In this document: piece after piece, positions 31,571 through 42,218 of the stretch
Numbering within the stretch: position 1 is the stretch's first letter
Layout: the number at the start of each line of letters is the position of its first letter
Assembly: GCA_946965045.2 (NCBI GenBank)
Contig: OX337232.1
Coordinates: 2,356,001 to 2,420,000, forward strand
Direction of reading: 5' to 3'
DNA length: 64,000 nucleotides
From: Epithemia pelagica
Taxonomy: Eukaryota > Bacillariophyta > Bacillariophyceae > Surirellales > Surirellaceae
Program-made: the position numbers and the translations under genes
Notes under the pieces: model-generated
Database searches by the model: none
What the model was told of the DNA's origin: nothing
The model's input: the letters and a program-made list of their open reading frames with translations, nothing else

Positions 31571-32300
31571 CGACCAAACCAAGATTCTCGGTGGAGGGGG
31601 TTTCTGGAACTGGCAAGTTGCGTTGAGGCTGACATGGCAAGGCCTCTTCGCTTCTTGTCCATTAGAGAGAGAGTTTGAGCCGATTGCGTCCCCTGTCCGT
31701 TTCCGCCTTTGCGATTGCATGGCGCAACCTGATCGCGTTGGTGGGCCACAAGCGGATCCAACAGGAGTCTTGATTTGGGTCTTTCTTTTTGTTCTTTTGG
31801 GCCGGTTCCCCTGTCTGAGCATTATGCCAGATCGGACCCTGAGTGGTGAAGGATTACCCTTCCCCCCACAACACAACCTAAACTAGTGTTTACGGTTGCG
31901 AGAATCTAATGAGATAAGTTTATGATTTGATTCTGCTGTTTGTCTTTGTGTTTGCGCGAGAGAAAGGGATCCTGAGGTTGGATGGCGACATGGTGGGTGC
32001 TGAGCAGGGTTTGCGAGTGCCCCTATTCGTACGAGTACACCACTGATACATTAGACTTAGAGGGGGACTGACGACTGACGGCAAGTTGACGCGTGGCATC
32101 CATGAAATGGCGAAGGCTGTCGACCTACATGGAGTGTGAAAGAACATCAGCGATCAACGAGTCGTGTCCGATCGAGCGTCTGAATGTGAATGGGAATGGT
32201 GAGACATCGTCTGTCGTCTGGGTGTCTTCGCAATATTGGGTGTTCTCATAATTTCTCAAATTCGATATATCTGTAAACGAGCAACGAAAGTCAAACAACC
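31571..32300. other. 3' flank of DIRS-like element and HSP20 upstream region
   Basis: No convincing gene. The short ORFs at 31503-31886 (plus) and 31920-32147 (minus) have no recognisable content. No inverted terminal repeat matching the left side was found. In the last 100 bp before the HSP20 ATG I see no canonical heat-shock element (alternating GAA/TTC), only spaced TTC words. Confidence 0.45.
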
Positions 32301-32903
32301 ATGAAGATCTTCTTGCCTGCCATTGCTAGCCTAGCTTTTGGACCTCAAGTGACAGCCGCTTGGAGCTGTGGACCACGATATTATGGACTCGATGTTTGGA
32401 GTCCACGAGTTTTGCAGAAACAGCATGCCTTGTTGCAAAAGCAACAGTCACTCCTTCAAAAGGCGTTCACTCACACTTCGCCTCGCTATGAAATCACGGA
32501 CACTGACGAAAAGTTTCAGCTATCAATTGATGTTCCTGGGGTGAAGCCTGAAGACATCCAGGTGAACTTCGAGGACGATGGATCGATGTTGTCCATTCGC
32601 GGAAGTCGAGCTGTTACAAGTTCCGACGAAAGCAGTTCCTTTCGGTCCAAGTTTTCTCAAAGTTTCTCCATTGACCCATCCGTCGATGTTAAAAATTTCA
32701 GTGCTAGTCTCAAGAATGGAGTCCTTGTCATCTCAGCCCCAAAGGATCTGAAAAAGATTGAAGATAACATTCGTAACATACCCATCACCGAAGCACCTGA
32801 TGAAGACGTTGCCCCTGTTGAAATGAAGGATGAGACTGTTGAGAAAACTTCTCCGAAAAGTCTTGAACATGAAAACACAGAGGACGTTGGAAAGCCTGAA
32901 TGA
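32301..32903 (+). CDS. Small heat-shock protein (HSP20/alpha-crystallin) with signal peptide
   Basis: The 200-residue chaperone would hold unfolding proteins as oligomers. The alpha-crystallin domain spans about residues 63-148, with DVPGVKPEDIQVNFEDDG and the closing GVLVISAPK. Residues 1-20 (MKIFLPAIASLAFGPQVTAA) form a signal peptide; the predicted cut falls before Trp21, and the following segment is basic and hydroxyl-containing. In diatoms an aromatic residue at +1 is part of the plastid-targeting (ASAFAP-like) signal, so import to the plastid is possible; ER or secretion is the alternative. The Glu-rich tail (about 160-200) is unusual for the family. It is a stand-alone gene, ended by TGA. 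Confidence 0.9.
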   Translation: MKIFLPAIASLAFGPQVTAAWSCGPRYYGLDVWSPRVLQKQHALLQKQQSLLQKAFTHTSPRYEITDTDEKFQLSIDVPGVKPEDIQVNFEDDGSMLSIRGSRAVTSSDESSSFRSKFSQSFSIDPSVDVKNFSASLKNGVLVISAPKDLKKIEDNIRNIPITEAPDEDVAPVEMKDETVEKTSPKSLEHENTEDVGKPE

Positions 32904-33127
32904 GATCAACTGAAACCATCAAATTTCCCAGTTAATGAATGTTGTTTTACGTCGCCGTAAAAAGGAACCAAAGTAGTTCGATTGAATACCGTAGGCCAAA
33001 CATTCTATAAGAACTGATCAAGTCTTAATCGCGTGTTTTCATTGTGTAGTTTGCAGTATACAGTAAGGGAAAAGACCAACGCATTTATTACTCAGACACC
33101 ACTTCACGAGACCCGAGTAACTTGATT

Positions 33128-36100
33128 TCAGTCCTCGAGAGACTGTGGCTGAAGAAGCAGTTTGCATCCTGTGTTCCCCTCGTGCAACAACGAAGGACGT
33201 TGGAGTCGAAAAATAGGGGCAGCTGACAAGCTCTCTTCGTTGTCTTCACCCAGCATATAGGCAATGTCCATCAAAGACTCTCGACCAGGTGCGAAAACTA
33301 CAGTTGCGCTGCGTCCACCTTGAGTGGGCATCGACATCACGTATGAGCCATTAGTGATCGTCAGAGAGGAGATCACTGGAAATGGACAAGATGAAGTAAG
33401 AAACTTCTGCATCTTCTCTCTACGCGACCTTTCGCGATCGCTGATGTTTTTGACGTATCGCCGTTGCAGCTTTACGCGAACTCTCCCTTGGGATTTAGTT
33501 GGATTGGAATCAACGCATGACGGTGGAATATAAGGCTTTCTCTGAAGGCGGGATTGGATCATGGGTTTGTAGGACGAGGGCACACACAATGGAAGTTTGT
33601 GTTTGTACTTGTCTGGGACCTGAGACGAAAATCGGTGTAGAGCAGTAACTATCATACTTACCAGGATCCCGAAAGACGAGCGAAAGAGGTTTTTGAATGT
33701 TTGCGTTAGAGAATCCATCAACGCATCGTCTAGATTGGAGGGTATAATCCTTCCAATACCTGCGAGAACAGTGGTCGGAACGATCATAGACATACTGGTA
33801 CCATCACTACCAGCTTTCGTTACATGGAACAAAAGAGTGACAAGCTTCTTCAGTTCGGCGTTAGTCATGGGTTGTGTCGCAGCCAGGTGCTTGTGGTGGT
33901 CCGTCCACAGTGACAAGGATATGTGTTGCAAACATGTAACTACCAAGGCCTCTTCGTATTTGCCCTTCACCGATCCCATGTTTAAGTCACGAAGGTATGA
34001 AGGGATAAACGAATCACTCGAAGAGTTGCAATAAACGGCCAATGCAGCGATGCGAGGATCTCGACAACTGCTGACTTTGTATTGGCTGGTGACCTCCTGA
34101 AAGTAACTGGGAGGAATTAGAGAAAGGACTTTTCCGACGATTGATAAATCTCCTTCTCTCAGTAACTGTTCAGTATTTTTCTGAGAAGCACGTTTTCGCT
34201 TTCTTTTCACCCTTTTGTCTTTATTCTCACAGGTTTGCAAGCGGTTGACCAGATGAATGACTCTATCAGATATGCAACGGAGAACGTGTTCCTGTGAAGC
34301 AATAAGAGACTGGTTTTTTGTATGGTTTCTGGAATGGAGCAAGAATCGACGCAAAACGTTCGCCGTGGTGATTCGCAACTTTCGACAGGTCCGACCATCC
34401 ATGAACACATGTACGATCAGCTTCGCGAAGTCGATGGCATTGTACTTGGTGCTGTCTTCATGGACCATCATGTCCAGCACTATCAACTTCAATACTTCTA
34501 ACGTTATGGGGTGTCCCTTTTCATCATTGGACGCAACTCCCAGCCACGATATCAGCAGCCTGTGAAGTCGCAAAGTTTGGTGTCCCCTCGTCCTTCGTGA
34601 GAACACGAGCCTCAATGTTTCAATCAAAAGCGACAGAGACTGGTTCAGGGAACGATCGCAGAAGCGAACGCCCAAGTAGCTCGGTTTCAGATCTCTTTGA
34701 TGGGCTTTATCACTGTTTCGGTGGGCTTTACGGACTTTTCGGCGACGGTGCTTTCGAGCTAATACATGCATCTTCAAACACACAGGAAATGTGTGAAATA
34801 GCACTGCCCGAGTCATGAGTAAAAGCCGCTCTTCTGTTTCATCGATGTCATCCACTTTCTCTTTTGCCGACGCCAGAGTGGTTTGCAGAGCGTCGACCAA
34901 AAAAGAAGCCTTTCCAAGGGCAATCGTGTCAACGACCTTTCTCTTCGCACGTTCAAACTGCTCCTTATTGAGCACATTGTCGTCTTGTAGCAGCCAACTT
35001 GTCGAAGTGACCGTCTGAAGTGAAGATGAAACCATAAGTTTTGTCACAACATTCTCCCCCGCGCTTGTTTTGGAAATGGCTTTGAAACATTGTCGTGCTT
35101 TTACCCCAGCAGTACGTAGCGTGTGAGTATGGCGACTGTTCTTTAGCAGCAGAATTTCAAACAGTTTTTGGTGGCGCTTTGACGGCAAGTGCAGCTCCAA
35201 TCCATGAAACAACGCAAGCTGATCAGTGAGCTGAGAAAGCAAGCGAGTGGTTCTACGACATCTGGGAGGTGACACAGCAGATAGTCGGTGCAAGAAGAAG
35301 TGCACACGATTTGTAAAGAAAATGAGAGTCTTGAGACGAAGTTTCAGCAATGACCAAGATGAAGAGGGTTCCCTTGAAGAAGCTTCGGTTGCCATCGAAC
35401 AAACGAATTTGAGGTTTCCTTGCTGCAAAAAGTGGAGAAGGGCTTTCAGAGCTTCCAACGATAAGGTTTGCGGTATTGGTTCCATGGCAGTGGTGATTTC
35501 AGATAGCGTCTTCCAGAAGGGGGACAAAATCTTAGGAGAAGTCCGAACGTAGACATTGCCAATACGCAACAACGCCTGCCAAGCGAGGAAAGCCACAGCA
35601 CGACGACATTCTTTGTTGACTGAGGAATCCTTGTTCTCAGTGCTGAGCGAAACAATGTCCAGTTGATTGAAGAAACGTTCGTAGTACTCATCAACTCCGT
35701 CACTCTCGACTTCATGCTGATCTGTGTGCAAGTGTGTGCTCTCCTGCGAATTTTCCGAAGTGATTTGCTTTTGGTTTCTTTGTTGCTCCAAGGAATGGCA
35801 TAGAACACCTGTCAGACCTCTCAGAAGTTGACTTGTCATTTCCTCCACATCCTTGTTAGCTATGTCACTGTAAGTGCTTGCGCTTTCACTTCGGTTTCCA
35901 ATTTCACTTTCTCCTCTCTGATTTCGGGATGGTGAAGAGAGTTCCAAGAAAACCTGCAGTACATTCAAAACGAGGAGAATATCTAGGATTTGATTCCTAC
36001 CAGAGGATGACGAAGAATAAGAACGGATGCGATCCAACGGTCCAGTCAGGAGATAACCGTGGACAATTCGTAAAACACTCATGTCTATCAAAGGGCTCGA

Positions 36101-36445
36101 GGTGGGTGCGTCTTCCGTATTCTTTTCTTTCGAGAACTGCGTTTCCATGAGACGTTTCACAGGCAGTGAAGGAATGTTTTCGGTGCTTTTACGGAGACAG
36201 TCTTGAAGGGTATGGCATTCATCTAGCATCTCCTGAATCCACGATGAAAAGTCTTTGACAAAATGAGGACATACCTCCTTTCTGGATGAATCCGGCGTGG
36301 TGTTATCTGGATCTTGTTGTTGAGGTGTCATTCTGGAAGGTGTGGTAGTGTCAACTGTCACGTATTCAAGCGAGAAAAGGGTGATTGATGATCTACTGCA
36401 TCCCGTACATCCACCTGGTATGCTCAGAAAAGGCAAGTACAACAA
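33128..36445 (-). CDS. Unrecognised 1105-residue helical protein
   Basis: A long, intronless frame with a high content of Leu and alternating helices (SLLIETLRLVFS, ITLEVLKLIVLDMMVH, ALHRFSSQVPDKYKH), in the manner of HEAT/ARM-type scaffolds, but no clear repeat could be counted. Basic patches (RKHRRRKVRKAHR, about 590; KRVKRKRKRASQK, about 770) suggest a nuclear location. The ATG at 36327-36329 (MTPQQQDPDNTTPDS, residue 39) may be the true start, since the part before it reads like leader. It ends in TGA. No enzyme motif seen. No function is proposed. Confidence 0.75.
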   Translation of the reverse strand: MLYLPFLSIPGGCTGCSRSSITLFSLEYVTVDTTTPSRMTPQQQDPDNTTPDSSRKEVCPHFVKDFSSWIQEMLDECHTLQDCLRKSTENIPSLPVKRLMETQFSKEKNTEDAPTSSPLIDMSVLRIVHGYLLTGPLDRIRSYSSSSSGRNQILDILLVLNVLQVFLELSSPSRNQRGESEIGNRSESASTYSDIANKDVEEMTSQLLRGLTGVLCHSLEQQRNQKQITSENSQESTHLHTDQHEVESDGVDEYYERFFNQLDIVSLSTENKDSSVNKECRRAVAFLAWQALLRIGNVYVRTSPKILSPFWKTLSEITTAMEPIPQTLSLEALKALLHFLQQGNLKFVCSMATEASSREPSSSWSLLKLRLKTLIFFTNRVHFFLHRLSAVSPPRCRRTTRLLSQLTDQLALFHGLELHLPSKRHQKLFEILLLKNSRHTHTLRTAGVKARQCFKAISKTSAGENVVTKLMVSSSLQTVTSTSWLLQDDNVLNKEQFERAKRKVVDTIALGKASFLVDALQTTLASAKEKVDDIDETEERLLLMTRAVLFHTFPVCLKMHVLARKHRRRKVRKAHRNSDKAHQRDLKPSYLGVRFCDRSLNQSLSLLIETLRLVFSRRTRGHQTLRLHRLLISWLGVASNDEKGHPITLEVLKLIVLDMMVHEDSTKYNAIDFAKLIVHVFMDGRTCRKLRITTANVLRRFLLHSRNHTKNQSLIASQEHVLRCISDRVIHLVNRLQTCENKDKRVKRKRKRASQKNTEQLLREGDLSIVGKVLSLIPPSYFQEVTSQYKVSSCRDPRIAALAVYCNSSSDSFIPSYLRDLNMGSVKGKYEEALVVTCLQHISLSLWTDHHKHLAATQPMTNAELKKLVTLLFHVTKAGSDGTSMSMIVPTTVLAGIGRIIPSNLDDALMDSLTQTFKNLFRSSFGILVSMIVTALHRFSSQVPDKYKHKLPLCVPSSYKPMIQSRLQRKPYIPPSCVDSNPTKSQGRVRVKLQRRYVKNISDRERSRREKMQKFLTSSCPFPVISSLTITNGSYVMSMPTQGGRSATVVFAPGRESLMDIAYMLGEDNEESLSAAPIFRLQRPSLLHEGNTGCKLLLQPQSLED

Positions 36446-37001
36446 CTGTCGAATGAGTTCTTGCTACCTTATGAGAGACGGTCACAGAAAGCAAACGGCA
36501 ACAGCAACATTGATCTCTCTTGTTTTGAGGTCAAGAAAGGAACGCAATCATTGTCGTCTTTTTAGTTTTTGCGCATGCGCGCTGTTCTCTAAACTCCGGC
36601 CCGCGCAAGCGAATGCATGGGCGCGCCCGGTGGGTGACCTGTTTCTGTTTGGTGCCTGGAACGCGCACAAAGTTTGAACATGGGCATATGTCATAGGGAC
36701 TGGGAGACGCATCGTCAACAAAGGACATATTGATTTTTTTAGTGAGGCAAAGTACTCCTAAGCAATAGGTCCCAGAAAATCCCAATCTACTGTGGCAACG
36801 TTACAACCTCGCCAGTCTGTTTCCTTCCCTTCTTGCATCCCTGCAATAACTACAATTATCACTACATAGACGTGCTTATCACCACGTATCCTGTTGTGAA
36901 AGCAACCTAGATGAGCTCTTCACATGATCCTTTCGCAGAAGAATGTGAATCAACGATAATATGACCATAGCCATTCTGGACAAAAGAGACAAGCGCATAT
37001 C
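36446..37001. other. Intergenic region
   Basis: Upstream of the 1105-residue gene and downstream of the next gene, both on minus. No ORF, repeat or RNA seen; a GC-rich patch with gcgcgcccg lies near 36630. Confidence 0.5.
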
Positions 37002-40000
37002 CTAACTTATCATAACATCTTCCGCTTCTAGTGCACCTTCCTCCTTCTTATTGGATGGAACATGTTCGAATTTACGTTCGTACGTAGATACCGTCAACGC
37101 ACCTACGCTACGTTCCGTATCGTCTCCAAAAAGTTCGCGAGGAACGGGATAGTCCACAAGCGAGGATGAATCTGCATCGAACCGATTACATGTGACCAGA
37201 TTCACAAAACCCTCAGAGAGGGATAAGACAGCCGACCGTGCCTTTTTCCTTTCGGATCCCTTGTCCCCGGCTCCAGCAACCCCTGGGTCCATCACCGATC
37301 TCGGCGAGTTACCGTGAGCAGAGGCTTTACGGCTCGATGGTGTAGATTCCGTGGATCTCGGCTTTGTTCGATGGGAAGTAGGACGAGTTTGTTTACGTCC
37401 CAAAGATACTTTACTGCTCTTGTCACCGTCATATGTACTCACGAAACTTGTCCCTGCATCTGTTCCTGTGAAGACTGTCGACGCGAAGTCAGTTCCAGTT
37501 CGGAGTGATCGTTCGTCCGGTTCAGCTCCTGCTTCCTTGTTGCCTTGCATGTTGTTCCGGTACTTGTTCCACATTGCTCTCAATTCTTTACCCTCTTCCA
37601 CTACGGCATCTCCAAGATCTGCCATTTGAGTTGTACCACACTGCCGCAGCAAAGCAGATCCAAATCGAAGCGGCGTCCCATTTTCACGTTGCATAGTGTT
37701 GTATGTTGATCTTGTCACGTAAGATTCATCGTCAGTGGTATTTTGCCATGAAAGATCATCGTCTTCGCCGCATCTTGCTATAGTGTCAACAGCATGTGTC
37801 ATCACTCCACAACCAGCTAATATTGAGGTGGTAGCTCTCTTTCCTCTCATAGAGTATTCTCGTCTCGTTGTCGCCACTGAAAACGAGAATGCATCGTCAT
37901 CTGTCAGTCTCGGATTTGAATATTCAGTGCTTGACATTGCTGCTCCAGATGTCGAGGGAGCTAATCGAGCCGGAGGGCTTGGTGGAGGAGAAGGCACCGC
38001 AGTGTTTGACACCTTTACTGTCGATCCTCCACGTTTTAATGATCCATCTACAGACATCATCCCATCGCGTCTGGTAGAGTTGTCCAAACTCACACTTCCA
38101 GCAACAGTAGCCGGAGAACTTCTGGACGAATAAGGATGAGTGGGGGAAAGTGTTGATTCCTTGGATTCCTCAACCCCGGATGAAATCGAGTTCTCTTCAT
38201 GACCCGTATCTCCTTTTGTCTTTTGACCTCTCTTCGGCCCTTGTCGCGAAGGCAAAACAAACATTTTCCGTTTTAGCTTATCATTTCCGACCTGTTCATT
38301 GGTTTCTGAGAATTTCTCCTCGTGCGAAGCGGAGGTATTCAAAGCTAGTCTTGCTGCTTCACTCATTGCTTGAATCGCTGCCTCATTTCCAAAGTCTGAG
38401 CGGCTGTACGTTGTCTCAGACTTGATCGTAGTGGATGGAGTGTGACTGATATCAGATTTCGACAAAACCAACTCGAGTTGTGATTCTGTTTGTTCAACAG
38501 AGGCATTCTCTATCACCGACGCCGCTTTCTGTTCTTGAGATACGACACTTGTTGGAGCCCGCGACGAAAGATCAACATAAGATTCCACATTGGTACCAAC
38601 TTCCGACACAATCTCTTCTCCTCTCAGAGATTGGGATTGAACGGAGTGTACAGAAGGAGCCACGGCAGCCATTGTATAGAGTGGCATGTGATGGAGTTCA
38701 TTCCTGCACAGAGCATCTTGTGAGGCGGATCTCGACAAGCTAAGTGATCCCAAGCCTGGCACATCGCTCGAGCTTGGCGTTTCGCTTTGATAGCTTCGAG
38801 AGCGCGACAGTCTTCTTACAAATGCTGCAGTCCGCTTTGACTTTGCGGAAGAACTTGTTGTAGACTTAGCTTGGTTCATAGAGCTGGAAGATGATACCAC
38901 AGAAGCGGACGAGCTAGGAACTTGACTTGGAGATTTCTGAGGTATCTCTTGGTCAACGACGGATGTCGGCCGAGAACTCTTTGACACCGTGCTTTCGTTG
39001 TTGTCACCCGAACCACGCCTGTTTCTCACACGGATTGGGGACGGGGCTCGTGAAACTGATTCATGCATTGAAGTGTCCGTTTTCACTTCGGATGTAGCTT
39101 GAACCTCAACACGGGACTCTTTGACGGGTGATGTTTGCCGTTCTTTGACACGAGAGGACTGAGACTTTTGCGACTTGATGCTTTTCTCCTCCCAGGAGAT
39201 AGCTTGCTTTACTGGCTTGGAGTAGTATTCTGTTTCAGAAGGCCGTTCGGAATTGCCCCCAAGTGACCGAGCGCTTCTCTCTCCCCACGACACTGCGCGT
39301 TCAATCATGGATTCTGCATTGTCCAACATGGATCTGGGCGATTTGCTTGATTTGCTTCGTATGCTGCGGTCCCAAGACAACACTCGTTCAACGGCTTCAA
39401 GTTCGTCATCGTGATTGTCACTTACGATTGTTTTTGAGTGTGGACTTGCCCGACCTACAACTTTTACCCCATCAGTGTCCATTGAGTCATTTCTCACAAC
39501 TGGTTCGTTGGGTGGAGTTGTTTTCTCTTTAGCACTGATGGTAAGAAGTCGTTCCACAACAGCCCTGAGTTCTTCTTCATCTGCGTCGTGGGTTCTACTC
39601 AGACCTTGATCCAATGCCTGTAACAGACCTGTCTCGGGCTCATCTGCCGTGCCAAAATGGATGACTTCTTCGCCAGATGCCGGAGCTGCTGGATTCGACT
39701 TTGTTTCGCTTTTCGAACCCCATTCAAACCCCCAGTTTGCCTCCCACATACCCTCAAAGTATGGCGCAGCACATCCTGGGTTCGTAACGATTTGACCTCC
39801 TCCAGAGTCGTTTTGATCGTGAACAGGCTCATGGACAGGGCCGTCAAGATCAAACTCGTCTTTCTCACCAGTCAACTCGTCCACATTCTCTTCCTCGGGA
39901 AAGAAAGTTGGCGTTGTGATCCTACTTGAAGCTGTCCTCGACCTGGGAGATCGAAGGATAGGTTTTGGTTGGTGGTTCCGGGCTTGGATGAGCCCTCTTC

Positions 40001-41123
40001 CTCTTGTGAGAGTTTTCTCCATGTTGAGTTCCATTTCAGGGTCTTTCATCTTCCAATCAAGTTCAACTCGTAAAACGGCATCGCCTGTCTCATCAATTGT
40101 GTAGATCGATGACAGATCTGTAAAAGGAGTTTCGCCCTCATCGTCCTCTTTCTTTTCCTCCTCGATACTATCCGTTGTATCCTCTTTCAGTTGTTGGCGG
40201 TGGTTACGGCGTTTGAAGAAGCCGAATTTTCGCTTTGGTTTGATTCTCTCTGGAGCTGGTTTGGGAGCTTTTGCCTTTTTCACATGGTTCGGATTGTCCA
40301 CCCGTTCGACTGGATACAAGTGGGACGACGACCCCCGCGTGTTTTCTACGGCCAGGTCGCAGACAGCACGACTTGCAGTCCCCTCCAACGTGAGTACAGA
40401 GGACCCGATCGGGACAAGGACCAATTCTTTGTCGGTTGACGTGGTATCCGCCAGTGATAGCACAACTTCGAACGACTTTTTCTGTACGGTTCCGTTCTCA
40501 TCTACTTCCATCTGGCTTTCAAAGGACAATGGCGCTCCCGGAAGTGCATTGCTTGAGTTCCAGAGAGCCAGGCATCGTGTCGTACCAGAACTTGCAGGCA
40601 CATTGGTCGATGTTTCGTCTTCCGATTGCTTGAGATGGCCAGACCATTCCGATTTGACTCGAAAATCTCTCGCCGAGTTGCCCATTTCTCGCAGGGTAAC
40701 AATGGCCTTTACATCCTGTGGAGGAGGAGCAACACCATCTGACCGCTTATCACTTCCCTTGCGCTGATCAAATGTGATACCTGCGATTCCAAGAAGGTTA
40801 ATGTTCACCTCATGGGTTACAGGGTGGGTACGAACGGACGCCTCATCCATCCTGGTGCTGACGTCTGACTCCACAGTGGGTGGCTCAAGGGATTTCAACT
40901 TCTTATCATGAGAATCTTTCCGAAAGGTGGACTGAGAAGATAGCGATGAACTGTTTCGAATGGGGGCCGTCATGGCGGCCTCTGAACACAGTTGCTTTGT
41001 GAAACTCTTCACCATCTCTTTCTTGTTTCTCTCCCAAGAGGTGCGAGCCTCATTCATGTGAAAAGAAGGCTGAGTCGATTTTTCATGTTCATCGTTCGCA
41101 CCACAAGAATAAGGAACGACCAC
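37002..41123 (-). CDS. LGI-x-GIT module protein A (1373 residues), diatom-type family
   Basis: The family module starts at about 105 with VNINLLGIAGITFDQ and includes ALWNSS (about 185), FEVVLSLAD (about 215), VPIGSSVLTL (about 235) and AVLRVELDWK (about 345). A very basic stretch (KRKFGFFKRRNHR) precedes the last block. The layout of short beta-like blocks resembles a C2-type membrane or scaffold domain, but this is only an impression. The rest is Ser-rich and acidic, with three spaced copies of a motif like ERAVSWGERSARS at about 575-650 (also ERVLSWDRS and KQAISWEEKS). The C-terminal 300 residues contain DLSWQNTTDDESYVTRS and an end rich in Glu. Three relatives lie downstream on the same strand. 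The function is unknown. Confidence 0.8.
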   Translation of the reverse strand: MVVPYSCGANDEHEKSTQPSFHMNEARTSWERNKKEMVKSFTKQLCSEAAMTAPIRNSSSLSSQSTFRKDSHDKKLKSLEPPTVESDVSTRMDEASVRTHPVTHEVNINLLGIAGITFDQRKGSDKRSDGVAPPPQDVKAIVTLREMGNSARDFRVKSEWSGHLKQSEDETSTNVPASSGTTRCLALWNSSNALPGAPLSFESQMEVDENGTVQKKSFEVVLSLADTTSTDKELVLVPIGSSVLTLEGTASRAVCDLAVENTRGSSSHLYPVERVDNPNHVKKAKAPKPAPERIKPKRKFGFFKRRNHRQQLKEDTTDSIEEEKKEDDEGETPFTDLSSIYTIDETGDAVLRVELDWKMKDPEMELNMEKTLTRGRGLIQARNHQPKPILRSPRSRTASSRITTPTFFPEEENVDELTGEKDEFDLDGPVHEPVHDQNDSGGGQIVTNPGCAAPYFEGMWEANWGFEWGSKSETKSNPAAPASGEEVIHFGTADEPETGLLQALDQGLSRTHDADEEELRAVVERLLTISAKEKTTPPNEPVVRNDSMDTDGVKVVGRASPHSKTIVSDNHDDELEAVERVLSWDRSIRSKSSKSPRSMLDNAESMIERAVSWGERSARSLGGNSERPSETEYYSKPVKQAISWEEKSIKSQKSQSSRVKERQTSPVKESRVEVQATSEVKTDTSMHESVSRAPSPIRVRNRRGSGDNNESTVSKSSRPTSVVDQEIPQKSPSQVPSSSASVVSSSSSMNQAKSTTSSSAKSKRTAAFVRRLSRSRSYQSETPSSSDVPGLGSLSLSRSASQDALCRNELHHMPLYTMAAVAPSVHSVQSQSLRGEEIVSEVGTNVESYVDLSSRAPTSVVSQEQKAASVIENASVEQTESQLELVLSKSDISHTPSTTIKSETTYSRSDFGNEAAIQAMSEAARLALNTSASHEEKFSETNEQVGNDKLKRKMFVLPSRQGPKRGQKTKGDTGHEENSISSGVEESKESTLSPTHPYSSRSSPATVAGSVSLDNSTRRDGMMSVDGSLKRGGSTVKVSNTAVPSPPPSPPARLAPSTSGAAMSSTEYSNPRLTDDDAFSFSVATTRREYSMRGKRATTSILAGCGVMTHAVDTIARCGEDDDLSWQNTTDDESYVTRSTYNTMQRENGTPLRFGSALLRQCGTTQMADLGDAVVEEGKELRAMWNKYRNNMQGNKEAGAEPDERSLRTGTDFASTVFTGTDAGTSFVSTYDGDKSSKVSLGRKQTRPTSHRTKPRSTESTPSSRKASAHGNSPRSVMDPGVAGAGDKGSERKKARSAVLSLSEGFVNLVTCNRFDADSSSLVDYPVPRELFGDDTERSVGALTVSTYERKFEHVPSNKKEEGALEAEDVMIS

Positions 41124-41307
41124 TCACGTCGGCCACTCGTTTTCATAGCAAATTTCACCTATAGGCTTAAGTAAAGGATCAGATAGAAAAACAAATTTAT
41201 AATTAAGGATAGGATCAGCGCGCTCAGATTTTCCGGTGCTTCTCTTCCAAGTAGACTTATGAGCAATCCTGTTTGTGCTTCCGTTGAGTCTTCTCAACAG
41301 ACCTTAA

Positions 41308-41749
41308 GGCCGACCCTTAAGCCTCTACGAAACGAAAGTTGAGAGCTGACATTTCGTTTTGGCGGGATTTTGCTTCCTTACGCGTCTGCGAAACGAAAAC
41401 TAGAACCGCGCCTTTTCCCCCATTCATCCCCCATTCCCCCCCCATTTTCACTTCAATAAATTGAATACTAAAATAATTCTCATAGAATTGTGACGTACAC
41501 AGGACGCACCGACCGTTGGAGCTGAACGCCAGTCGATCAATACTCTTGAGCGCTATGAACAACTTCACATTCATACATTGTCTAAACGCTTTGCACATCT
41601 GAAACGCCTTCTACTTTCGTTGGCCTACGAAAGTTGGCGCCAACTTTCGTAGCCCCGAAAGCTGAAAAGCAAGAATACCCGGATATAAGAGGTAAAATGA
41701 TGACGTGTCAGCTCTCAACTTTCGTTTCGTAGAGGCTTAAGGGTCAGCC
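41308..41749. mobile_element. Harbinger/Tourist-type MITE
   Basis: A 442-bp element with inverted ends of about 43 bp, starting GGCYGACCCTTAAGCCTCTA with one mismatch, and flanked by TAA on both sides (41305-41307 and 41750-41752). GGC ends with a 3-bp TWA duplication fit PIF/Harbinger. It has no transposase. The centre holds the 26-bp palindrome at 41626-41651. Confidence 0.8.
41626..41651. repeat. 26-bp perfect palindrome in MITE
   Basis: TACGAAAGTTGGC followed at once by its complement. The half-site CGAAAGTTG also occurs in the terminal repeats of the MITE, so the palindrome may be an internal copy of end sequence. Confidence 0.85.
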
Positions 41750-41752
41750 TAA

Positions 41753-42218
41753 CAGTCTTAATCTCAGTCATTCATCAGTCACCCATAATTGCCCATCGGA
41801 CAAAGGCAATACAATGAATGTGCCTCCCTTAAATTTCTCGCATCCGCATGCATGCCGATCAAACAATGACCAAAGCAAATGACCAGGTCCACATTATTTG
41901 GGCAACGACTCAGCACGGTCTTATTTTGGCGTTCGTTTACGAACATAACTCTTATCTCGAAACTCTTTTGGTACGAGAACAGCAATCCAATGACATCTGG
42001 GCTCTAGAGCGATGTTGTGACCAGGAAGACCAAAGTGGCCTTTCGATTTACGACGGACACCAGAAATTGAAGGTTCTCTCTGTAGCTAAAGATTGAAAAA
42101 CAATAACGATGTTTCCAATCCTCCGCAGCGGTAGTGTCTCGGCTTGGCCGTCAAGCCCATTCAAGATATCATCTGTTGTGCGGTCATTTGATAAAATCTC
42201 CTCAAGGCGGCTGTCGAC
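41753..42218. other. Intergenic stretch with one 82-codon ORF
   Basis: The plus ORF 41848-42096 (MHADQTMTKANDQVHIIWAT...) has no recognisable domain. It could be a small gene or a remnant, and there is little to support either. It lies between two minus-strand genes. Confidence 0.3.
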
